Below, piece after piece: positions 1 to 9,556 of a DNA stretch of 43,627 nt. A program made the translations under genes and the position numbers. Position 1 is the stretch's first letter. Every line of letters starts with the position of its first letter. The DNA lies in IMG/VR virus record IMGVR_UViG_3300045922_000165, positions 1 through 43,627 of that record; one strand, 5' to 3'. Under the pieces are notes generated by a model. It was given only the letters and a program-made list of their open reading frames with translations. It did not search any database and was not told where the DNA came from. Source of the DNA: a virus.

Positions 1-1875
1 ACCGCCAAGTGCAGAAGCAAGAATAAATTTCTTAGCGTATCCACCACCACCACCAGAGCTGCCCTCAGCACCTTGACCGGTGCTAGTAGAAGCGGCACCA
101 CCACCACCACCTCCACCACCAACAACCTCAACCTCAACCGCTCTAAGTCCAGCAGGTTTTGTCCATGTGCCTGAAGTTTCAAAGTATTGGGTTTGTCCTT
201 CTACATAAGTGCCCGGCGATCTGACCGCGCCCAGGACGGTGAAGTCGGGCATTGCAGAGGCTTCAAAATAAGATTGGACGGCACTACCATTCATAGTAAG
301 TTGGTTTGAGGAGTTATTTCCACCACCAAACAAAAATACTTCTAAAAAATCCCCTGCGTTTAAATTTATTATCCCACTTACCGTAGCTCGAAAATCTGTG
401 TTTGCCGCCGGTCGGTTAAGTTGCCCCAAAGCTACTGAGCTACTATTATTAACCCTGAGAATGGCGGTGTACTCATTGGTCACTACGTTTGTGCTATTGA
501 TTAAGATAGACGCTGCTACATATAAACGCACACTCCTGTTTGCTACAAACCTTGAGTTTGCGGTATCGTAAGTGAATCCTCCACGAACGTAATCCGTAGA
601 AGCAGAAACAGAATTAAAAAGTATCTTTACCCTTGAAGCATTTGGATTCACTCCAGTCTGGTCAACGCCATTCCTACTCGCCCTGAAAGCACCTGCCTGC
701 AACCCCAGCTCGTTTGTAGTGAGGACTTGAGACTGAGTGTCTTCAACGAGATAAGAAATTGATTGACCAACAGTAAAAGACGTAACATTGGCTCCGGTAC
801 CATTATAGTCCCTACTAACCTGCCTAAAGGTGCCATCTGCCCAAGCCTCCATCGTATTTAAAGTCGTTGCGCCGTTAAAAGACGTATTTATTCGATTTAC
901 GGAGGGTCTCGCCCAAATTGGTATCAGTCCTGCAGCACTTGCCCCAGTAGCAGCACTGGCTAAAGTAGGAGTAGTTTCAGTCGTAATCAACACTTGATTG
1001 CCATGACGAGTAACCCGAATAGACCCGCCAGTAAAGTTCCCACTGCCAGTTAAATTAATAACCTCACTTCGTCGATAAGCAACATTAACACTCGCCGCAG
1101 GGCCAAGTCTGAACTCATCAAAAAATGCCACATAAGAGTTTGTGTTCGTGTTCGCGCACTTTAATTTAAACTCAATAACCTGAGTGGTTTCCTCAGTGTG
1201 GACAATAAAATCAAACTTTCCTCTCCCTTTTGGAATCTTGGTTGACTCTTCTGGGCCAGTATTTAAAACCGCAGAGTTTGTGAAATCGTAAGCCTCAATA
1301 ACAATGTCACCTGACTCATAACCAGCGTCAGTCGTGTCAAAAGAAAAAGAACCAAAAAGAGTCTTTCCTCTATCCACCCTGTCAATAGTTTCAAGTAAAT
1401 CAGATACCTTTGCGCCATTTGCGTTTGCTGCGGCTTTTGTTATTTTTAAAGACTTAGACCCTTGCAAAACCTCTGTCGCAATCTGTGTAATCGACATATT
1501 AAAGTTTGCATTGTCGGGCGCCCATGTGTTTGTGCCAGCGTCTTCAAAATTAGAAGACTGAATGGTAAAATAGTTTTTTCCACCGCCACTTGGCACAGGC
1601 TCCCATGTCGCAGTTGTTCCGTTAGTCTTTAGGTACTTGCCAGCGTTTACAGTCTGGTCAGGCAGGGAGTCCCCAGAAAGCTCAGTCCAGTCGCTATTGG
1701 TTGTGCCTCCCTTTAGAGTGTAGTGGGTTGTGTCGCTTTCAACGTAGACGACCATTCCCTCGTAGCGAACACCCGCAGGAATGGCGTCTCTAGCAGTCAG
1801 GTCCGCAACCCTCATACGCGAGTCAATCGGTTTGGCTACGATTAAGTCAAACTCTGATCCAAGCTGAATACCCAT
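1..1875 (-). CDS. Tail fibre/spike protein with glycine-rich C-terminal region (3' end cut off)
   Basis: The frame is open from an ATG at 1875 to the window edge (625 codons, no stop), so the gene is partial. An AGGT-type ribosome site lies 5' of the ATG and the upstream fibre gene ends 7 bases away. The N-terminus (MGIQLGSEFDLIVAKPID, then a region with RYEGMVVYV and YTLKGGTTNSDW) resembles the attachment segment of many phage fibres. The middle is Thr/Ser/Asn-rich beta-type sequence. Near residues 575-617 come GTWTKPAGLRAVEVEVV and two glycine runs followed by GGYAKKFI. Glycine-rich ends of this type are common in fibre tips and adhesins. Inference: a receptor-binding fibre docked on the anchor protein encoded just upstream. 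Receptor and full length are not visible. Confidence 0.8.
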   Translation of the reverse strand, partial: MGIQLGSEFDLIVAKPIDSRMRVADLTARDAIPAGVRYEGMVVYVESDTTHYTLKGGTTNSDWTELSGDSLPDQTVNAGKYLKTNGTTATWEPVPSGGGKNYFTIQSSNFEDAGTNTWAPDNANFNMSITQIATEVLQGSKSLKITKAAANANGAKVSDLLETIDRVDRGKTLFGSFSFDTTDAGYESGDIVIEAYDFTNSAVLNTGPEESTKIPKGRGKFDFIVHTEETTQVIEFKLKCANTNTNSYVAFFDEFRLGPAASVNVAYRRSEVINLTGSGNFTGGSIRVTRHGNQVLITTETTPTLASAATGASAAGLIPIWARPSVNRINTSFNGATTLNTMEAWADGTFRQVSRDYNGTGANVTSFTVGQSISYLVEDTQSQVLTTNELGLQAGAFRASRNGVDQTGVNPNASRVKILFNSVSASTDYVRGGFTYDTANSRFVANRSVRLYVAASILINSTNVVTNEYTAILRVNNSSSVALGQLNRPAANTDFRATVSGIINLNAGDFLEVFLFGGGNNSSNQLTMNGSAVQSYFEASAMPDFTVLGAVRSPGTYVEGQTQYFETSGTWTKPAGLRAVEVEVVGGGGGGGGAASTSTGQGAEGSSGGGGGYAKKFILASALGG

Positions 1876-1882
1876 TCTTTAC

Positions 1883-3349
1883 CTACCTAATAAACGTATA
1901 GTTGGTTGTGCCGCTAACACCCGCAGGGTTGTTGAACTCATATATTCTATAGGAAACTGGGTTCCCGTCTAGACCAGTAATGTTTTCAGTCCTTAGTGTA
2001 AAGTTGCTAAGGTTCTCAAACCCGTTAATATCGAGAATAGAAACAAGGGCCGAGATTGAGGCCGGATAAGCAAAGTAAAACACATCACCCACCGAGAAGG
2101 TAAATGTTCTAAGAGCGGAACTTTGCGGGCCGATGATCTGCTTAGTAAGACCAGCGACTTGAGCAGGCGTTCGACCAGGCAGGGCAGCGCCAAAGTAATA
2201 CGGGTAAACAAACGAGTAGGTCAAAGACACATCCCTGTTCTGAGGAGTCCCGCCGTTACTTGTACCATCGTCCCTTACCCTCACGTTAAAGGTAAAGTTG
2301 TTGTTAAAAGAACCAGTCCAGGCCTGTGTCCTTACCCCAGAGTTGGGATTGCCCGTCTGGGTTGCACCAATTATGTTGGCAGGATTGATCGTCCCCGCAT
2401 AGAATGTTACGTCCAAAATGGGGTCGGAGTTACGAGTAACGCTTGAACTTAGGGTCATCGAAGTAACCGCGTCCCCCCTTTCTCTAAGTGCTGTGGATAC
2501 GTTCGATGTGAGAGTTGCGCCCGGCAGTACATACTGAAAGTTAAAAATAGCTGTGATCGCTTCCCTAATACCGTTGATGTTAAAAAAGGCGTTACCAAAG
2601 CGCGCACTAAACCCGGTGAACTGAGCCGACTGCCAAATAGGAAGCAAGGTTATGTCGTCGGCCTCCAAGAATTTCTTTTCGTCACCGGCAGTCAAGGGCG
2701 GAAGACTGCCGCCTCCGGTCGTTAGGAAGACGACAATCTCGTCTATCGCGGCTTGCACGTCGACCGCCGTAAGCCCGCTTACAGAGTTATCGTATCCGAT
2801 GTCAATTGCCTGAACGTTCTCAAGCGCCGATATGCGGTTTAGTATGTCAACGTACGACGGACCCAAAACAAAGCCGTCACCTGTAGCGTTAAGCGCCACA
2901 ATCTCATCGCCCAACGCACTAAAATAATCTTTAGGAAGGCGCGTATCAAACTCGCCAGGAATAAAACCTTCGCCAAGTTTTACATAAGAGGCCAGCTTCT
3001 CATAGATCAAGCGTATTTGGGTATAGATCCGGTCCAGCTCTTGATCGAGAGCAAAAGGTGCTATGCGCGGACTCGAACCAAACTGAGCATTTCTGAGCGG
3101 GTTAAGCTCATGGTAAAGAAATATATTTTCTCCCGCAGTAATAGGTGTGGTTAGAGTCACCACACCGCCAACGCTAAGACCTACGCCGGAAACCGTGTAG
3201 TCTATGTTGAGCTGCAAAACAGTCGACACCGCGTTGGCGTCTCGCTTTATGACCCGTATATGAGACGCATTAAAAATCTGAAAGTTGTAGGCAAACTGAT
3301 TGTTAGAGCCAAGCGGGTTAAAGCCGTAGGATTGTTTTGTTGCGCTCAT
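1883..3349 (-). CDS. T7 gp17-like tail fibre anchor protein
   Basis: A 488-aa protein. Residues 1-125 match the N-terminal domain of T7-type tail fibres (Phage_T7_tail family): NNQFAYNFQIFNASHIRV, then IDYTVSG, a VVTLTTPITAGENIFLYHEL stretch, and ALDQELDRIYTQIRLIYEKL, the helix that precedes the shaft. In T7 this domain attaches fibres to the portal/tail junction. The remaining 360 residues are beta-rich, low in cysteine and unrelated to the T7 tip. The gene lies 3 bases after the giant internal protein and just before the glycine-rich fibre, so the two fibre genes probably form a branched or two-part adsorption apparatus. The anchor assignment is firm; the function of the C-terminal part is unknown. 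Confidence 0.85.
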   Translation of the reverse strand: MSATKQSYGFNPLGSNNQFAYNFQIFNASHIRVIKRDANAVSTVLQLNIDYTVSGVGLSVGGVVTLTTPITAGENIFLYHELNPLRNAQFGSSPRIAPFALDQELDRIYTQIRLIYEKLASYVKLGEGFIPGEFDTRLPKDYFSALGDEIVALNATGDGFVLGPSYVDILNRISALENVQAIDIGYDNSVSGLTAVDVQAAIDEIVVFLTTGGGSLPPLTAGDEKKFLEADDITLLPIWQSAQFTGFSARFGNAFFNINGIREAITAIFNFQYVLPGATLTSNVSTALRERGDAVTSMTLSSSVTRNSDPILDVTFYAGTINPANIIGATQTGNPNSGVRTQAWTGSFNNNFTFNVRVRDDGTSNGGTPQNRDVSLTYSFVYPYYFGAALPGRTPAQVAGLTKQIIGPQSSALRTFTFSVGDVFYFAYPASISALVSILDINGFENLSNFTLRTENITGLDGNPVSYRIYEFNNPAGVSGTTNYTFIR

Positions 3350-3352
3350 AAA

Positions 3353-6300
3353 TTACCGCCGTTGCCTTGTTTTGCGTCTTCGTGTCATTGGCTGCCCCCT
3401 CAAATTCTCACCCTTGCCGCGCAACAAATCAAGTAGCAAACCGCTATCAGATAAGTTGTCTTGGTCTGATGCCAAGTTAAAGATAAACTTAGCGGCATTT
3501 CTAGGTCCAGGTCCAGCCGGAATCGGTAGCTGAGACATGTTTGCAATAGCCATAAGATCACTTACAACATCGCCAGGAGACGCTGGCGTGTAGCGCGTTC
3601 GCCCCATAAACTCGTACGCCCGTTGGTACTCGCCTTCAGTCCCGTAGGTAAAGAGACCTGTGCCTACTTTTGCCACAGTGTCTACAACTTGAGCGGCGGG
3701 TAGGTTGACAAAGTCGCTGAACTCAAGCGGTTTATTCACCCCGTAAACATTGTAGAGATAGCCTGGGTGCTGCCCGTCCTCGCCAAAAAGCGAGTTGATG
3801 GCGGCGTTCGTACCTCGCAGCCAAAGTTTTTTAAGGCCAGAGCCTGCGCCGGGGATAAGCTCAAACGGCGAGCCCGCCATCTGCGAGGTCAGCCGTGTGG
3901 TCGCAAGTAAAGGGTCGCTTAGGAAATCGTCCGCAAGACCTTCCAAGTCGTTACGCCCACTCAGCAACCCACGCGAAGTGTCCTCAAGCGCCTGGGGTAA
4001 AAAGATCGCAATAAAAGCCATGGGGGCCAAAGCGCCCCAGCGTTTAAGCATGCTATCAGCAAACTGAAAATCGACCTCGCGCTTTCTGCCTGTCGCGTAG
4101 TTAAGGCGCTTGACTGACCAGTTCGTGTACATAAAGGCTGCTCGCGCCATGTTGCTTCTCAGCGCCCCATAGACTTCACTGGCAAAGTAGCCGGGCATGA
4201 CACGCTCAACGTCTCGCTCGGCCAAACGAATTGCCTCATTAAAGTCGGCACCGCGTCGCATGTGGCCGTCCATAAACAGCGAGAAGGCGGCGGTCTCAAC
4301 AACCCCTTGTGTGTAGTGGTCAGCAAAACGAGACACGCTATCGAAATAGGCGTTCACTTGCGCCGCCAATTTAGCGACCGGAAGACCAGCTCGCATAGCG
4401 GCAGTCTGGCGCAAAGACGCATCAAGAGCTTGCCTTGCGTAATTGATATTGTTTTGTTGCCGCGCCTGAAGGTAGGGCGAGAGCGACTGTAAATAAAGAT
4501 ACTTGTTACGGTGTAGAATCAAGTCGGCAGCGGTCATGCCGAACTGAAGGGCTTTTGCCACCCTCTGAGTCGTAGGGCGCACAAGACCGGACTCGGCCTG
4601 AACTCCGCCAGCATCCTGAACCACGATAAGGTCCGCCACTTTACCGGCTTCAAACGCGTTCAACACGGGTGAGATAAAGTTCCACGCAATTTGCAGCTTG
4701 GACGTAAGCCCCGTGATCGCTGTCGTAAGTTTACTGGCCGCTTCGTAAGCGGACTCCATGCGGATGTCACCAAGCGCACCACTATGGATACTCTGGTCAT
4801 TAAAGGCGCGCACCGCAGGCCAGATAGTGTTTTCCATAACTCCAGGACTTATCGAGTCCAACAAAGTGTATATGTTTTTATCTAAGAACACTTCGGATGT
4901 GACTACCGAGGCCTCGCGAATGTGGTTAATACGCTCAATCTTAAGTAAGTGATTGACGTAGGAGCTGGCGTCTAAGGACAGCCGCTCTCCCTCGATTGTC
5001 GAACGCGACTTCTCATAAGACGCCACAACCGGGGTTTCGCTTAAAAGATCCGACAAGCTTTCCATGTAGCCACTACGTGCGAACTGTTCCTGGGCCTTCT
5101 CAATAGACACCGCCGATTTCTTCTGAAACAAACTCTTCTCGGATATCGGAGACATGTTTGTTTTTATGGGGGCGTACCAGCCAGACTTGATCCACTCTTT
5201 TGGTACGACATCGCCAAAGGGGAAACGTTTGTCGGAAAGCTTTACATAGCGACCAAAAGTTTTCTTGTGCTCGCGTTGCACGTCCTTAAACTTAACCTCG
5301 TATCGGTCACCCATGACTTGAGCAAATTTAAAATGAGCTTCAGTAAGCACACCATTTTCAATGGCCTCGCGCACGTATGTTTTTAACCCGTCGATGTCGG
5401 TATTAAAATTTCTTCTCGCCAAGCGAGCAGCGTTTTCCATGTTGCCTAAGTTAAGCGCAATCGAAATTAACTCCGGTGCGGTAAACATCTCACTAGCAAA
5501 TTGCTTCTTGCCTTTAAAAGACAAAGACTCTGAGTTTAAGTTAACAAGTTGGTTAAGCTGAGTAAGAAACTCAACGTGACCGCCGGGGCCGTTAACCGAG
5601 TTAATCAGATTTGATGTCGACTCTCTCACTAAGTCCGCAACTTTAGAGAGCTCCGGCACGTTAAGCGAATATATAAAGTCGGAGAACAAACTAAAATTCT
5701 GCGCCGTTCTTCGAGCGATACCGCTCAACGAATTAGGGTCTTCTCTTAAGCCAAGCTGACCGCGCGTGCGGTCAAGAGCGGCCAAGATATTGTCGTTGAC
5801 CGAAATTTTAGTGGGGTCTTCGGCGCGCTGTTCGCGGATAGCTCTAGCAAACTCCGCCCGATACGTAGGCCCAAACCGTCCGCCCGTCTTCCTGTCGCCA
5901 AGCTCAATTTCTCGCTTAAGCAAGGAATTAAATATATCTGACCGTACGTCAGCAACCGGCTTCCCATCTACTTTGTAGACAATAGGCTCGTTCTTTGCGG
6001 CGGTTACTCGGTCAGCCAAAGAGGCGACCATGTTCATATACTCAATTGCGCTTAGGCCTTCGCGGACCTCCGGAACGTAAGGGTCGAACTCGTAAACAAG
6101 TCGCTCGTATTTGTACGGATCAAACTGAGCCAGGGAATCAAGCTGGTCCTGGACAAAAGCGGACGCCCTAACCGCGCCAGATCGCTCAAGGACTAGGCGC
6201 GCACCCAAAACGTAATCAGTATCGTAGCCTTGCTGATTGAGCTCGGTTAAATCTGACTTTACTATCCAGTCTACAACTTTTTGCGTGTCCTTAATCGCGC

Positions 6301-9300
6301 GGATAGCTTTGTATTGGGCGCGGACGTACTCGCGCATCTTAAGACTCTGAGTCTTATAGCGGTACGCTTGCGGGAAGTTACCATTCTTAACCATCTCCGC
6401 AGACTTGTTGTTGTAAAAATTCTCAAGCGACAAAGCGTCTCTGATGAACCCACTCTTCTGCACATACTTGTAGTCGAGGTTTAAAATCTCACGTTCAATA
6501 TCGGCTTTGGCTTCGTTAGTTAGCCTTCCGCCTTTGATAAGCGGCGACTTTTGTCGGGCAAACTCTTTAGTGAGACGCGTCTCGATTTCGTTTAATTCTT
6601 TAGCGCGGACAGCGTCCATAGTGCTGCTTAGGTGCTTATCAATAACGCTATTGGCCTCGCCATCTCTGAGCCACTTTTCATACGCAACGCGCGTGGGGTC
6701 CACATCTGAACTCGCCATAGCGTTGTATTGCTCGAGGTTTCGCATGACCGATTTAGAAAGCCTCTGCGATTCACTAATTGCGTACTGTTCTACGCCCCCG
6801 GCCTTAACAACTCCGCGAATGTCAGAGTCACTAAGCAAATTGTAGAAGACCTCGGGAGTAAACCCAAGCTCAGTTAAGGCTTGCTCAATAGGGATGCCAT
6901 CTTTCTTTTTAGTAAAAATAGTTTTTCTCAAGCCACGGGAAAGGCGAGCAGCAGCTTCTTTGCCGTATAAATTCTGAAAACTTTGGTAGTTAATCTTAAA
7001 GGGCTGCCCGGTTAACTCTGATACTGGAGCATTAGGCCCACCAAGTAAAAGATCTGCGGCCTCTTGTAGAGTGCTGTCAGACATAATGCTTTGGTAAATA
7101 TCGAGCTGAACTTTAGCTGCGTTAAAGTTCTCTGACTCAATCCCGGTCAGAGTTTCGCTCGCCAGACCCTCAAGCCCAGTTTTAATTCGATAGCTCTCAG
7201 TAAACTGTTGATACTCGCGGTTAAGCTCGCCGCGTATTAGCTGCGCCTGAGCCAAGTCGGTCACAATACGTTCAGGAAACGCTTGCGCTGGGTTAACGTC
7301 ACTTGTGAAAGAGTCAGGCATCGTCTTTAACGTAGCGCCAGGAATAGGTACATCAGGAACTAGCGTTGAAGTAAAGTCTACTATAGGCGCTCGCGTCTGC
7401 GGACCTTGCACTTCGATGTCACGCTTTTTAAATTGATCGCGTACGCGAGTAATCGAAGAGTTCCATATAGATTTTGAATAGGTTATCACACTCCTTGCAA
7501 GGCTGTCAGAAGACCTTGTAGGTGCCACATCCTTAAGGCGAACACGGGCCGCCAGCTCGTCAACCAAAGTGCCAACCTTAACTGTGCGACGTAAAACGCC
7601 ACGATAAAAAGAATCTACCGCGTCTATATAAGCCGCAGATTCCTGGGCCGTGGGCCCGTCAGGCGACATCTTCATCGGCCTAAAATCAAGACCTTTAGGG
7701 TTTTCTGCCATCTGACGTAAAGCCACGTCGATTGGTATAGCCACGCCAAGACCAGCTTCTCGCGCACCTGAAATGACCTCAAGAGGCGTTCCTGTAGCTG
7801 AGCTTAATTGGGCCTCGGTCATGCCCAACGAAGGGCCAAGGTCTTTGGGGTTAACAAATACTTGAGTCGGCATTTGAGCGTTGTCACGCATGAGTGTGGC
7901 AACCGCGTCCCGCATACGCGGATTCGGTATATCCGACATCATGTTATAAAGATCAGCTAGGGCCATCGTCTGATCCACATGAGACTGTGCGCGAACATTT
8001 CGGTTCCTAAACGCCGCATAGCGCGAGGGTACACCAAGAACTCCGCCTGTAAGCGCGCCCAAAATAAAACCGTTACCCGTTCTTTTTAAGGCGGCCTCGT
8101 AGTCAAACTCCGATTTAATCCCGGTTAAATAATCAGCCGTCTCAAGCAGCCCCTCTGAAGTCGCCATAGCCGCACCATCAAACGCCATAGTCTTGGCTAA
8201 ATTGACAAGGGCATTAGTGGCAAACTCTCTCCCAGTCTCGACACCAAAGTCGCGCGACGTAAGGCGTGTCATGTGGCGCAGTTTCTCAACCACTACATAC
8301 TCGGACAGTACGGCGTTGACCGTCCCGTAGATTGCCGAGTTTACTGTGGCACGTTCGCGCGGGACCCCCTCTTCAAGAAGCTCTTGTTGCCTTCGCTCCG
8401 CTGCCAAGCCGCCGAGTGCGACTGACAAACGTGGAGCTCCTATCTTAAGCGCCTTAAGCCCCACCCCCGCCCCGAGGGTCCCGCCCAACTCACCGATCAG
8501 CCCAGACAGCATATACGCCGCCTGTTTACCCGCACCCGCAACATCGCCTTGGCGTACTCGACCAAAGATATCACCATCAAAGTCCGTGGGCGCTTCAATC
8601 AATCCCTTGAGGTAGGTAGCAAATCGGTTCCCTCTAAATGTATTTCTAATATTGTTTCGGTAATCCTTAAGCGAGTCGTCTAAAAATATCCGCATGGGTC
8701 CAAAGAACGGGTCTTCGTCGGGCGAAACAAAAATCGCCGGGTCCCACATGTTGTCTTCAATTCTTTTAGCCTCCTCTGGCGTCATTATAAGAAAGGACTC
8801 CGCCAAATCGACAGCAAACGCCGGGGACTCAGTTAAAAAAGCAAGCGCATCAAGCGCCGATTTTGTGCCAAATTTAAGTATGTCTAAAGACGACGCCGCC
8901 ACGCTAACGCCAGTGGCTTCCTCAATGGACGGAAACGGATTGCCCAGCTCTAAATCAAATGGGTTTATAGTGTCGCGCGAACGGTTGGCCTCAAGCAAAG
9001 AGTCGCCCAACGTTTTAAAAGACTCAAGCTCGCTAAACGTTGTCTCGCCTAATATTCCGCCGTCTCTGTACAAAATAGACGCGGGGTTGCCGCGAAACTC
9101 TTCCTGCCGAATGACTTCACTAACCGTATCAGAAAGCTCCTGAAAGTCCGGCTCCGACTCAACACCTGGGTAAAGCTCGGACAAACGCGACTTAACTTTA
9201 GCCTCAAGAACTTGCGGGTCTTGGTTGACAAAATCTTGAGTTGGTTCGCCACCAAATTCCTCAAGTATCTGAAGCCTAGCGGCATCAAGACCGACTCGCT

Positions 9301-9556
9301 CTTTTAAGACTTCAGCGGTCACTACATCGTCTTGAGAGTTTAAAACATCAATATCTTCTTGGCTAAAGCTCGAAAAATTCTCGAGCACATACTCCTGCAT
9401 AGCCGATGGCAGCTTATCCAAATTAGGAAGAGTGGACGCTATATCGACGTAATTAACCTCCGGTACTTCTCCGGCTGGCGTAAGCGCCACGGTGTCTAAA
9501 CCGGGGGTGGGCTGGTCTGCTTTAGGCGCTTTGGGATTTAGATCATTGACTATCAT
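3353..9556 (-). CDS. Giant internal virion/DNA-ejection protein (T7 gp16 position)
   Basis: A 2067-aa protein, the largest in the window and clearly longer than T7 gp16 (about 1300 aa). It is mostly helical. Gly/Ala-rich stretches that could insert in a membrane occur near residues 345-370 (AAYMLSGLIGELGGTLGAG) and 500-515 (NGFILGALTGGVLGV), and a hydrophobic one near 1825 (WGALAPMAFIAIFLPQAL). The extreme C-terminus is very basic (RRRKTRQRR). The segment with RAAFMYTNWSVKRLNYATG recalls the C-terminal part of large polyvalent phage proteins carried in virions. I could not find a transglycosylase signature like that at the N-terminus of T7 gp16. It follows the gp15-like gene with an ATGA-type overlap. 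Inference: it is ejected with the DNA and helps form a trans-envelope channel. Confidence 0.7.
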   Translation of the reverse strand: MIVNDLNPKAPKADQPTPGLDTVALTPAGEVPEVNYVDIASTLPNLDKLPSAMQEYVLENFSSFSQEDIDVLNSQDDVVTAEVLKERVGLDAARLQILEEFGGEPTQDFVNQDPQVLEAKVKSRLSELYPGVESEPDFQELSDTVSEVIRQEEFRGNPASILYRDGGILGETTFSELESFKTLGDSLLEANRSRDTINPFDLELGNPFPSIEEATGVSVAASSLDILKFGTKSALDALAFLTESPAFAVDLAESFLIMTPEEAKRIEDNMWDPAIFVSPDEDPFFGPMRIFLDDSLKDYRNNIRNTFRGNRFATYLKGLIEAPTDFDGDIFGRVRQGDVAGAGKQAAYMLSGLIGELGGTLGAGVGLKALKIGAPRLSVALGGLAAERRQQELLEEGVPRERATVNSAIYGTVNAVLSEYVVVEKLRHMTRLTSRDFGVETGREFATNALVNLAKTMAFDGAAMATSEGLLETADYLTGIKSEFDYEAALKRTGNGFILGALTGGVLGVPSRYAAFRNRNVRAQSHVDQTMALADLYNMMSDIPNPRMRDAVATLMRDNAQMPTQVFVNPKDLGPSLGMTEAQLSSATGTPLEVISGAREAGLGVAIPIDVALRQMAENPKGLDFRPMKMSPDGPTAQESAAYIDAVDSFYRGVLRRTVKVGTLVDELAARVRLKDVAPTRSSDSLARSVITYSKSIWNSSITRVRDQFKKRDIEVQGPQTRAPIVDFTSTLVPDVPIPGATLKTMPDSFTSDVNPAQAFPERIVTDLAQAQLIRGELNREYQQFTESYRIKTGLEGLASETLTGIESENFNAAKVQLDIYQSIMSDSTLQEAADLLLGGPNAPVSELTGQPFKINYQSFQNLYGKEAAARLSRGLRKTIFTKKKDGIPIEQALTELGFTPEVFYNLLSDSDIRGVVKAGGVEQYAISESQRLSKSVMRNLEQYNAMASSDVDPTRVAYEKWLRDGEANSVIDKHLSSTMDAVRAKELNEIETRLTKEFARQKSPLIKGGRLTNEAKADIEREILNLDYKYVQKSGFIRDALSLENFYNNKSAEMVKNGNFPQAYRYKTQSLKMREYVRAQYKAIRAIKDTQKVVDWIVKSDLTELNQQGYDTDYVLGARLVLERSGAVRASAFVQDQLDSLAQFDPYKYERLVYEFDPYVPEVREGLSAIEYMNMVASLADRVTAAKNEPIVYKVDGKPVADVRSDIFNSLLKREIELGDRKTGGRFGPTYRAEFARAIREQRAEDPTKISVNDNILAALDRTRGQLGLREDPNSLSGIARRTAQNFSLFSDFIYSLNVPELSKVADLVRESTSNLINSVNGPGGHVEFLTQLNQLVNLNSESLSFKGKKQFASEMFTAPELISIALNLGNMENAARLARRNFNTDIDGLKTYVREAIENGVLTEAHFKFAQVMGDRYEVKFKDVQREHKKTFGRYVKLSDKRFPFGDVVPKEWIKSGWYAPIKTNMSPISEKSLFQKKSAVSIEKAQEQFARSGYMESLSDLLSETPVVASYEKSRSTIEGERLSLDASSYVNHLLKIERINHIREASVVTSEVFLDKNIYTLLDSISPGVMENTIWPAVRAFNDQSIHSGALGDIRMESAYEAASKLTTAITGLTSKLQIAWNFISPVLNAFEAGKVADLIVVQDAGGVQAESGLVRPTTQRVAKALQFGMTAADLILHRNKYLYLQSLSPYLQARQQNNINYARQALDASLRQTAAMRAGLPVAKLAAQVNAYFDSVSRFADHYTQGVVETAAFSLFMDGHMRRGADFNEAIRLAERDVERVMPGYFASEVYGALRSNMARAAFMYTNWSVKRLNYATGRKREVDFQFADSMLKRWGALAPMAFIAIFLPQALEDTSRGLLSGRNDLEGLADDFLSDPLLATTRLTSQMAGSPFELIPGAGSGLKKLWLRGTNAAINSLFGEDGQHPGYLYNVYGVNKPLEFSDFVNLPAAQVVDTVAKVGTGLFTYGTEGEYQRAYEFMGRTRYTPASPGDVVSDLMAIANMSQLPIPAGPGPRNAAKFIFNLASDQDNLSDSGLLLDLLRGKGENLRGQPMTRRRKTRQRR

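Noticed and set aside
8694-9143. 149-codon plus-strand ORF opposite the giant virion protein
   Set aside because: Ser/Lys-rich shadow of the helical minus-strand gene with no motif or start signal.
3353-9556. DarB-type antirestriction methyltransferase/helicase
   Set aside because: Size is similar, but no Walker, DEAD-box or methyltransferase motif was seen, and gene order fits the T7 gp16 position.
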